Origin: Puffinus mauretanicus
Taxonomy: Eukaryota; Chordata; Aves; Procellariiformes; Procellariidae
Reading direction: 5' to 3'
Assembly (NCBI GenBank): GCA_023333565.1
Contig: JAJKFH010000102.1
Location: 62,001-126,000, forward strand
Length of the DNA stretch: 64,000 nucleotides
How positions within the stretch are numbered: position 1 is the stretch's first letter; every line of letters starts with the position of its first letter. The notes under the pieces are model-generated. The model searched no databases and had not been told where the DNA came from. It saw only the letters and a list, made by a program, of their open reading frames with translations. The position numbers were made by a program, and so were the translations under genes. This document shows, in pieces, positions 21,261 through 31,873 of this stretch.

Positions 21261-24200
21261 AGCAGTGGAACAGCGTCTAAGTGAAACCTTTGAAATGCAA
21301 TGATAAAAGTCCGCCAAGACGATAGGTGACTAAGCAGGAATCTCGTGCACTTTGGCTCAATAACATAGTCCAGATCTGTTCTCTGCTGAAAGGCCAGTGT
21401 CAAAACCCTTCAGTATTGACAGCTCACGTAGGTTCTTTCTTTTAAATGATAGTCACGTTAGCAGTGAGGGAGGTGCTGCTCTGACACCTGCTACCAGTTG
21501 GAAGGTGAGAGAAGACTGGCAGCCCTCCAGTTGTGGGCTTTTTGGGTTAGGCTTCTGCTACTGTCCTCATAGGGTTGATTCAACTTCATATCACGCTTCG
21601 TCAAGAGGTTTATGGATGTTTTCAAGCCTAAAGCAGCTGTTACCCCACCATGTCAGACTAACCACTTAGTAGAGCTTCCACATTGATGGTAACAGATTGT
21701 ACTCCAGCAACTCAGCCTAAATTTCTATGAGAAATGTAGTTAAGATGCTGTAACCACCTACTCTCAGTGTTTTCTCAAGGACTGTATATGAATTTCACAC
21801 AGGCAGATGACATTTTCTGCTCCTTTCTACTTACTATGACAGACTATGAGAATGGAAAATGACTAACTGCTATCATAACAGTTGCCCTATAAAGGGATCT
21901 GGATCATTTAGAGTATGGCTTGTCTGAAACATGACTGCATGTACCAACTGGAGGGGAGTCTGTGTCTTTCTCTGTGCATTTAAAGCATTAAAAACACATG
22001 GAGCAGGAAGCAGCGATAATGGTGGACTATATAAACCTAGCAGGGAGGTGTACTGTTGCAGAGCAGAAGCTGACCAGCATGAAGACACACCAAAATCTTT
22101 GGAAGGCAAAAAGTTGTGGAGGCATTGCTGAGCCCTGCTGTCCCCTGGAAGGTGGGATGGGGGTAAAAGCCAGCACAGGAGCAACACAACCTTAAGGCAA
22201 GGGGCGGTGAGAGCCTGGGACCATGAGCATGGGAGGGGACTGTCATGGACACAGAGATTAGAAAGCAACATGGTATTTACCAGAGCTAAATAGTCTGCTC
22301 TTAAGGACAGGGGGACCTATGCAGAAGACTTGAAGGAAAGCGGACTATAGCACTGAGCTACTTCAGAGTCAGTCCCCAAGAAGCTGCGTCTCTGGCATGC
22401 TGTGCTTGCACAAGGTTCACACCTGACATCCTGGTCTGTCTAGGGATAGATAGAAAGGTGCCACCGATCTGAAGTGGACTCTTGAGTTTAGCAATTGGTA
22501 TCTGTCCCCCAAGCCTCACACATACCTGCAAAATGTTGTTTCCAGTGCCCCAGTCAGCATCTACATGCTGACTCAGTGTAAGGAGCGTGCTGGGAGCCCA
22601 TTTGCCACAGCTTATAAAAGATATTTTAAAGGGCTGCTGCTGCCTTAAAGAATGGCTCATACAAAACTCCTCCTGTTTTGCAGGCCTCCTATGAATGGCT
22701 ACTTATTCTAATTTACAGCGGGATGTGTTTTTTAAGAGGGTACAGTTGGCCCAACTATTTAAGTGAGAAGCATTTGAAGGCTTACACACACGCACACACA
22801 ACAGGGAAAGACCTGGGCCTTCACAGCACACACGCATCTCTGCTTGATGGGCACCAACATCCTTGCACCTGAGGGTTGCAGTTGAGCCACTCCTCCTGCC
22901 TTCTTTGTGTGTCTAAATGTGGTGGGCCTCTCTGTTATGAAACAGCTTGAGGATCTAGAAGTAGAGGAAACACCAGGCTGGTCAGACCTGCAGTCTCGGA
23001 ACCATGGCTGGTACTAGATGTCACAGAGAAAAGTGCCTGAAACCTTGAACTGTTTTGCTCGCCATTAAGCAGTTAACAATTGGCCTTAGCGGGAGGGATT
23101 TAGCCCTTGCTCAAACTTTTCTTTTTCTTATTACATGGTCTGAATTAGATGTTCGTGATTCCCCAATCAACTCTGAGTGCAAGTACTCAGCCCCGGCATT
23201 CGCAGGGCAAAGAAGGATCAGCTCAAGAGGTCACTTTCGTAGCCATCCAGTTCTCCCACTTCCCTCCTACAGATAACGCAAATCAACCAGTAAGTATTGC
23301 TCTTGTTTTTGAAACCTTGCGTTAGGACTGGTTCAGCCACTGCTAGGGGTAGTTGGTCCTGACAAGAAGAGTCAGTCAGTTCAGCTATGGATAGAGATTT
23401 GTTTTGACAGTATGCTGAAAATAGCATCTCAGAAACCACACTGCTAGCTGGTTTTAGAAAGGCCAGTTTTTGAAGTGTCTCTGACCAGCCAGCTCGTTAC
23501 TCTGTACATAGCAATCACTTTGTTTAGCTGTTTTTCAAAAAGTGCCCATGCCTGAAGGACAATGCCATCCCAGAGCACCTCCTCATGACCTGGCCATCCC
23601 TGCAGGCTGCTTGTGTTCAGCTTCCCCAGGAGTCCCTGGGGCTCGCAAGAGGAGCAGGAACTCACTTGGGGATGCCATTACTCAAGGAGCCACCCTACAC
23701 ATGCTCACCTGCCTTCCTGCGGGGAGGCTGAGCTCCCCGCACATCCCACATGCTTCAGGACACTGCTGCTTGGCTGAGCCCCCAACCTGCTCAGATGAGC
23801 TCAGTCCCAGCTGGAGCATCTCCCCTCCCACAGCACCTAATCAGCCTTAACCCCTCCCAGATAAGCCCAGTCACCCCAGTCCAGGTGGAAAGAGAAAAGT
23901 CTAACTGTGGCTCTAACCAAAGACGTTTCTTTGAAAGCTGAAAGGTATGTGGCATGGAAGTCCTAAACCCTCTTACTTCAAAAACTGTCCTCTCCTTGCT
24001 GAGAGGCTTCATACATCTTTCCTGGAGATGTAGATAAGTTGCAAAATACCTCCTCTGGCCCTGCAGGGCCAGTAGCCTCTTGCATCCCTTCTCTACCATA
24101 TCCATATGGTACTGGTGCTAGCTTCCTTGGTGGTCTCTGCATCACGGGGTCAGTGAAGACAGAGGAACTTTCCCGCTGGCCCTGAGATGTCTATCAGATC

Positions 24201-27200
24201 ACTCCATTCCCGTGTAGCACGGAGTTCATGCTGCACACACGAGCTCTGTGGCTCAGGCTCTGCCGCTTCTGCCCTGGAGGCAGCATCTGGGTCCCTTGAC
24301 TTTTCTGCATGCCATAATTTGCAATATGAACAGGCAGTCAGACCTGAGGGAAGTCACTAAGGTCAGATGTGTGTCCTGGTTTGGGTTTATTTAAGTCCCT
24401 TTCATCACCCTGTAGAGTTAATTCCTGACCATGAACATCCATTATGGAACCGACTTGCTTTTGGGCATCCCTGTGATCAACATCTGCTCAAATTTTGCCC
24501 GAAGCTTGCCATCTTGCTTCTGCCCTCCCCTTATCTACATGGTTTTGTGAGTGAAGACTTCCTCCTGGAAAGTCTTTCACCTTTCCTTATCTTCTTTTCA
24601 TTTTCAGAATGGGATGCCTCTGCCCTGAGGAAGAGGGATGTATCCTTCCGCCTTCATGCTGCTTTCTCCCTGCCTGCCCTTTTCCTCTATCTGCCTTTGG
24701 CTTGTTTCTTAAGAGGATGTTAAGTGTCAAATTTGGTTGATTTGTTGCAGTCCAATTAGCTGATTCAATCCAATTAAGCTATCTGAAGTTATCTGTGTAA
24801 TGTGGTGGTTTTGTTAGCCAACTCCATTCCCTCTTACCCTTGCAAAAATTTTTGCCTCCAGCTCCTCCCTCCAGATCTCAGTGGTAGATTTCCACTTGGT
24901 TCTTGGCTGCTTGTTCAAAGCTCGTGATCGGGACTCCAGGTTCTGCAGATTTCCTTCAGGTACCATCTCCTCCCACCGCCTCCTTCCCCTGGTGAGCCAA
25001 GTCTGCCCACAGCTCTTCTTCCTCGCCAGAAGACTTGCAAGTACTGTGTCTGTCTTCGGCAGCTTGGCAATAAGGTCAGCAAGATGCTACCCCCTCATGA
25101 GACTAGTCACTTGTACTTGAGCTTCGTGAGGTATCACCATCCTCTGCCTTGCTTTGGCTGAGTGAAAACTCTGCCCACAGAGAGATGTGTTTTGTCCATA
25201 GTTTCTGTGGCTCCCTGCAGTCAAAGTCTTAAATCTGAAACTCTGTCACCTCCTCAAAGTGCCTTTTTCCTTTCCTAGGGCTATCTGAGTGGTAGGTTGA
25301 TCTCATTCTTCAGCTTGCTCCTCCTTGATCTGGGAACATCTTTTTTTTTTTCCTGAAAAGGGAACCTATGGACCTGTGTTCTGTCTGCTGTAGATTGTTC
25401 TGTCTGTATAGCAGATTAAAAAGATTAAAAAGTAGTGTCACTGAGAACAGACCTGTAGGCTAGAAAATCTCCAAAGAAAGGATGGTGATGGGTGAAGACT
25501 TGAACCTGGAAAGATTACTCCTCAGGTTGCTTGTTTTTAATTAGCAGAGTTCTGGGTATGAGCCTGGAGTGCCTACACCTGTAAGAAAATCCCTCCTGGC
25601 AGCTCCCCCAGGAGTCCTGTTGCCCCCCACGCTGACCATGCCGGCTGTTCCCTAGCAGAGGATTTCAGGCATCAGGATATGACCTCGTTCCCGAGACATG
25701 ACAAAAATCAATTAACTTCCCTAGGTCTTTCTATTCCCAGCCATCCCTATTTACCTGTTTGATTCCTGTGGGGAAAGAAGTCAAGAGAAAAAGCCTGTCA
25801 CGCTGAAGCATTGCTTTCTAGCCACCATGGATGCTCTCCCAACTAGCTACCCTTGCTTTTCTCTCTTTCCCAGCCAGCTATCTCTGTGTTCAGGGCCATG
25901 TAGTGGCAAAGAAAGAGGGTTAAGGAGATGGATGCGCTTGGTCAGAAGTTTTAGGTTCAGTAAGAAGCTTCAAAGAGCAAATTCTGTCCCCTAAATGATC
26001 CCATGTGAGGCCAGGCCGATGCAACATTCTCCAAAGCAGTTAATAACTTTCTTTTCCCTCAAGATTGCTCTGAAATTGTCAGTATAAAATCTGGAACTTC
26101 TCCCCAGGCTGTTGAGAAAGATGAGGATCTCAGTTCAGAGGAGAGATCTCTCTTGGGTTTCCAAATATTTGGTCTCCATTTTCAGAACTGCCCCAAATGA
26201 CAGGGTGAGGGGGGATAACTTTCTTGACAGGAAACAGCCTAGCAGGCAGAGAGGGCTGATCTTCTTAATGGCGTCTTCAAATCGCCTTAATATAAATCCT
26301 CATAGAATAGTCTTATTGGCTTTAATAGGGATGTTGCAAAGAAATGAGTAGCACTTGAGAAGTGCACTAAAGGTGTTTAAGGAGTAATAGAAAATGATCA
26401 TTTTGCTATAGAATTTGAGCAATCCTTAAGAATTTAAGAGAATTATCTTCCTCTTAAGAAATTTGAAATATCAGTTAAAAACTCTTCAGAAAGGTTATTA
26501 TTCTCTGTTAAGCCCTGATGGCTTTCTTACTTAGGCTGGGCTATAAATTATCTGCTTTGTCCCTAGGAGTAAGCCAGTTCGGGGTCCTGTCTCGCTGAGC
26601 GACATAACTCGAGTACTTCATTCTGGCAGCACGAATATCATAATATCTATTTTTATTATCATCAAACTTCGCTGTCACTGTTTATTTGGCCTAAAACGTA
26701 AAACAGAGGGGAAAATCACATTTCTTTATTAACCTGTTTGCTTTAAACTACCAATTCTGTGAGCATTTGTACCTTCAAAAAATTAATATGCTGTTACTCA
26801 TATGGACAACTGGTGCAAGCAGGAGCTAAAGAACTGATCTGTGATGGTACCTCCCTCTGAAACTGTACTCCTTGGAAAATCTTATTTACAACTGTAAGTC
26901 AATGAACACTTCTTTTTCCTCAAAAAACTCCTGGTAACTATTTCAAAATCTTTTGGCCAGACATTTAGCCAATAAAGCAAACTTTCAAATTACTCAAGTT
27001 GTAAAAAACATTTTACAGTGAAATCTCAAAACAGGAACAGCTGCCTGGGTTTGGTTTTGACAGCTGCTGTTCACCTAACAAGAAGTAACCTATTTGTGTT
27101 TACTTATTCATTAATCTTAAAAATAACACAATAGGATCAGATGTCTTAGCTGGCAAATGCCCTACTTTTCCTCCGTGTTAGCGCCTCTGCTTCAGCACTT

Positions 27201-29519
27201 ATGATAAATGCATGTTTTATATTTAAAAACCCCTTGTGGTTAGCTTTATTATTACACCATTGGCATAATTTAGCTTCCCAGATAAAATAATTAAGATCCC
27301 ACCCAGGAAAGGTACCAGTTTAACTGGAACACAGCAACGGTCCCATTAGTTTTCCAGAGACCACATGCATTCTTAAAGTATATGTTTTTTAGAACTGATC
27401 TGGATGAGAACAAATCCTCTGGTCTAAACCTCATATTCCAGGTCACCTGTAATCTCCCTGAAATCCCATATTCCTCCTTTATACCAAGCTCTGAGTGGAA
27501 AGGAAGATGCTCAGTTTTTTAAAACAGAGCCTTGTCAAATGAGGTTTTACCTGTAGCTCAAAGGCACATGCTTTTTTTCCGATGTCTGCATTTTCCAAAT
27601 CAAACTCCTTAGGCTTGTTCCAAGTTCAGGGCTACTTTGGAACCACCCTCTTTCCACACAGTGAGGTCAGACAAGGTGTTCCTCTGATGCTGTGGGGACC
27701 ACAAGTGGCTTGCTCAAGGGGAAGGGGCTAGAGGAACCCTGATGAAAGCTCGTTAGCTATTTAAGTGCCTTTTATTTATTTGCAAGCTGGCTATCAGCCA
27801 AAAATGAAAACTCAAACCACTGTCGAGTTATAGGGTAGCCCTGAAATGTCATCAGCAAATGCTTCAAGGAAACCGGAGATGTTTCAGAAATGAAGGGTTT
27901 GACCATGTTTTTCATGGATGCATTGCCGTTTGGACTTCTGTGGATAGAAGTTGGTTTCCTCTGAGAGAGCAGGAACGGCCGAGCTGTTCACAGGCCAGAG
28001 CAGCACAGCGTTGGGAAACTCAAATCCTCCCCGGGCTACAGCATCCACTGTTGTCGTTACTGTTAAGTTAGAAGCCCGTGTTCTCCACTGAGCTTTGGGG
28101 CTTGCATGAGCTTTGGAGTGTAAGGGCATAAAGCTGTGAAATAAATAACTGAGCAGTTGCCCTGACCCTGGTTTGCATGCAGTCAAAGCCTGTCCTGAGC
28201 CATTCTGTTGATGTTCAGCATGGTGGTAAGGGAGGGCAGCAATTGATAGGCACCAAGAGATCAGTTTTGTTCAACTGGGTGCCGAGAGGCAGCACGTTGC
28301 TTGATATCTATGAGGATTCTCCTTGAAAATGCCATTTCATTCTCATTTGGGGATTTAAATACTATCCTAGATGGTACTGGACTAAAAGGAATGTCACTGG
28401 GGGGCCTTGAGAAGTGTGGAGAAGAAAAAAAGGGAAAACAGTGGGGAAAAAAATCTGGGAGAATCACTCCTTCAAACCAAAAAGAAAGAGGCAGATAAAA
28501 CCAGACACGTGTTATATGCAAACAAAAGTCACCGAAAGAGCTGGTAGAGTTGCCTAGACTAGTTAAAATCAGTAAAATTATGTATGTATTTTGAGATATT
28601 ATTCAGCATTAACTACACTCCTGTCTCACAAGTTGAATGTCATTTCATTTAGCTGTGTCTGGAAGGAAGCACAGGTAACAAAGGCAGCATGCTATGATCA
28701 TTTAAAAAAAAAAAAAAAACACCTCACAGATACACCTGGAGGACTTCCTTGTGAGAAATCCTCCTGCGCTTCGTGCCCAAATTGGCTGGTTTTGCAGCGC
28801 TGAGGGAGGAGATGGTGTAGAATTACCGAGGATTTACAAGCAGGTAGAGATGATATGAGGTGCTCAGGCTGAGGCAAGGAAAAGCAGGCTGTCCTGCTCT
28901 CATGGAAATCCCCCACGGTTAGCTCGTGCTGCTGCTGGGAGCAAAAGGATCGTTTCGGCAAGCGTTCTCAGTGAGTTGCTAAATCTGTGCCTAAATTAGG
29001 ATTAGACTGGAAAGGTCACTACCAAGATAAAATCACTCGTTATAGAAATACTCATCCCCATTATTTTAATATTTTCGAGTTTTAAACAACGACAACTGCA
29101 CGCTGTGCCTGAGCTGCTGGCGATTCTGTGGGAAACTCTTCATCTTTTAAATAGTTGGAAGGAAGGCATTCAGTGTTCGGCTTGGGAGGGAGTAGCTTGC
29201 GGTTTTATTCTAGTTAAAGGCTGTAATGGTGCTAAGTCAGAACCGCCTAAGCGTTACTTCTACATCACATGCTAATCCTTCCGACAGAGTTAGTTTTTAA
29301 CGGAAATCCATTTTAACGTAACCCACCAGCTGCTTCGTGCAGCAGCTCTTCCTAAATTGCGCAAAGAGCGTTAACCAGAGGTTGCGATGATGTGAATTCT
29401 TAAATCACTCGTTCCGACATGGCAGGAAAAATTATACGAGCCACTGATGATTTTTAAAGCACGTTAAAATGAACACTACGTGGAAGAAAACAACCCAAGA
29501 CCAACAAAAAACTTCCCCG
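21261..29519. other. Intergenic DNA between DENND5B and SINHCAF, right part
   Basis: No supported gene. It contains a short CA-rich run (22,784-22,801), a strongly pyrimidine-biased stretch (about 24,370-25,350), an AT-rich candidate regulatory block (26,520-27,330) and a 16-base A run (28,704-28,719). Everything else is unremarkable single-copy-looking sequence. Confidence 0.7.
26520..27330. promoter_or_regulatory. Candidate conserved non-coding element
   Basis: An AT-rich, non-repetitive block with several TAAT/ATTA cores, TTTATT motifs and short palindromic patches (for example around catatggac and ataattaag). It lies 2-3 kb upstream of the SINHCAF CpG island. The composition resembles deeply conserved enhancers. 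Function is inferred only. Confidence 0.25.
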
Positions 29520-30043
29520 CTTGCTCCCGGAGGCCGTGACCCTCCGCCCGGGAGCAGACCGCGGTTCAGCGCCGGTGTCCCCGGTGCAAGCCCAGCTGCG
29601 CCTTGCACGGAGAGGCACCAGTTGCTGCCGTTGGCAGACGAGCAGCGGCAGCGCCGTTAAACACGGCGGGGACGCGGTGCGCCACGCTCCGAGGAGCAGT
29701 GCCTTCGCAGCGCCGAGCTGTGTTGTTTTGTTTTGTTTCGCGGGTCGCAGGGCGCCTGACGCCATGGGGACGCGGGAGGCGGCCGCCATAACCCCGCCCC
29801 GGCGCCGCCGGGGAGGCAGGTGCCCGGGACGGGCCCGCGGGGGCCGGTACTGGGGCCGGGGTCCGCCCACCGTCGGCCGGGGGCGGGGCGGAGGAGCGGG
29901 CCGCGTGCGTGAAGTCATCTCCGTCGTCACAATGGGCAACACCTCCCTCCTCCCAGGCTTCCCGCGCGGCCTTTCTCCCTTAAAAGGACAATGGGGCGCG
30001 CAAGCGAGAGGGCTTGATTGAGGAGAATGGAGCCGTGGGAACG

Positions 30044-30054
30044 GCGCATGCGCA
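30044..30054. promoter_or_regulatory. NRF1 binding site
   Basis: gcgcatgcgca matches the palindromic NRF1 consensus. It lies about 180 bases upstream of the probable exon 1 donor, where core-promoter NRF1 sites usually sit. Confidence 0.65.
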
Positions 30055-30059
30055 GAGCG

Positions 30060-30231
30060 GCGGGCGCTGAGGGGAGGAGTGACGGGGGGGGTGCGGGCTC
30101 GCGCGCCCGCCCGGGCTGGCCGGCAGAGCGCGGAGAGAGGCGGGGAGGGCGCGCAGCGGCGGGGTTCGCCGCGCACCGCACGGCAGCGCACGGCACGGCA
30201 CGGCACGTTTGTTGGTGGGCGCAGTAGAGCG
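30060..30231 (+). other. SINHCAF: Probable non-coding first exon of SINHCAF
   Basis: The only strong donor near the promoter core is gtgagt at 30,232, directly after gtagagcg. The first coding exon has its own acceptor 20 bases before the ATG, so at least one upstream non-coding exon is required. The 5' edge given is a guess placed just after the NRF1 site. A short CGGCA tandem (about 30,178-30,206) lies inside it. Other first exons within the island are possible. Confidence 0.5.
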
Positions 30232-31826
30232 GTGAGTGAGTTCTTGTTCTCTCTGCTTAGGGAGGAGGAAAGAAAAGTACAGCCGAGAAGGAACGGGAGC
30301 TTTAAACCGGTTTGGTTTTTTTCGTTTGGGGTTTTTTTTTTGTGTTGTTGGGGTTTTTTTGCAGCAGTTGGTGGTTTCTGTTAGTAGAAGTTAATCCCGG
30401 AGCCCGTCTTCAGTTCTGCCGCGGCGAAAAGAGTTTGCCGCCTAGAAGCAGTTTGACACGCGTGGCTTCTGTGCGCGGCGTTTTCCCCCTTTTCTTCAAT
30501 TAGCGGAGTTTAAAGGAGGTGCTGGCGGGGAGAAACGCCTCCCGCATTGTTGCAGACCCATCCCGAGAACTCTGACTTCCCCCCCAAAGTGCGGTTAAAG
30601 CTCTAAGTCTCAAGGAGAAAGCGCAGCCAGGTTCCCGGCGATTTAATTCCAAAAGCGGTCTCCAGCTGCGGAGCGGGTTAGGGAAACTGGGCTGCCTGGG
30701 GATGCCGGGCTGCAAGGCGCCCTTCCCGGGCCGCGGCTGCCCAGCCTCGCCACGCGGGCTGCGAGGTACCGCCGGCCCCGCCGGGAAGGGCGGCGCGGCC
30801 CCGCCGGCCGTGCCTCTCGCCGGTGCGGAGCGGGTGGCGCAGGTGCGGCCCCCGGCGCGCCCCGCGCAGCGCGGCCCCGCACCGCACACCTGTAGCGCCG
30901 GCGCGCACAAGTTGGTGCCAGCGGAGGGGCGGGGGGCACGGTGGTGGCCGCGATCCCCCCCCCCTTTCACGGGGGGAGAGGGGGCAGTCGTTTTTATTTC
31001 TAGTTATCGCTAGTATTTGCGGAGGGGTTAGGGTCTTTGCGCGCCCCGAGAGGGGGAAACGTGCGGCTGGGGGGTGGCGTGACACGTGCTGCCGGTCGCA
31101 CGGGTCGCGCCGTGGGGTCTTCCCCGCCTCGGCGGGCGCCCTGCCGCCGGCCCGGTGCGTGGCATTGCTGGCGTGGGGACGGTGCGGCGGGCGGCGATGG
31201 CGTCCTGCCGCTCTCGCAGCACGGCGCGGGTGAGGGTCGCTCCCGTCCCCCTCAGCGTGTGCCCGCGCCCGGCGCCGACAAGTTTCAATTCCCGGCTTCC
31301 GCGGGGTTTGCTCGGCGGGGCGCGGAGCGGCGGGGCGGCCGGCGTGCCCCCGGCGCGGCACGTAGGCAGCGCCCGACTGCAGGGAAAACAAAGGGCTCGC
31401 ATGTGCTGCGGGCGCCGCGGCTCCCCGGCGCGCCGGGGGAAAGCGCTCGTCCGCGGGGCGGGGGGGGGGGGACGGGACTCAGCCCCGGCGAAGGGGGGGT
31501 GTCGGTGGGGTAAAACTTGTCCCGCGGGGGACGGTGTTTTTCAGCGGCTGGCTGTTGGTTTTGGAGGACTTTAGAGGGGTGGTGAAACTTTGGATGCACA
31601 CGCGCTCCCCGAGGTACCGCGCTGCGCGCACGGCGCGGGTGTGCAAGGGCGGTTGGGCGAGCCCCGCCGGCCGCCCCGGGACTGCCGCAGGGTGGGAGGC
31701 CCGGGGGGGGCCGTGTCGCCCCCGCCGCGGCGTGCCCGCGTTGCTGGGAGGTCTGCGATGGCCCTTTGAAGTGCAACTGTTGCCATGTTTGAATTACGTC
31801 AGGGCCGAGCCATGAGGAACCAGCGC

Positions 31827-31873
31827 GGGGCGGCGGGGGGACGGGACGGGACGGGGGGGGCGGTGGTGGGAGG
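31827..31873 (+). other. G-run cluster with G-quadruplex potential
   Basis: The + strand carries at least five runs of three or more G separated by one to three bases (cgggacgggacggg pattern followed by a run of eight G). It lies in the downstream half of the SINHCAF island, probably within intron 1. Folding is predicted from the pattern only. Confidence 0.7.

Noticed and set aside
24371..24430. gtcctggtttggg...agagttaatt, resembling the start of a common avian LTR
   Set aside because: Only two short matching words; the intervening and following sequence does not continue the resemblance.
29454..30206. 250-codon minus-strand open frame across the SINHCAF promoter
   Set aside because: Pro/Arg/Ala-rich composition typical of CpG islands, no domain, and it runs through promoter motifs and the putative first exon. 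Stop codons are simply rare in GC-rich DNA.
30678..31391. 237-codon minus-strand open frame in the same island
   Set aside because: Same artefact: overlapping open frames exist in nearly every frame of this island.
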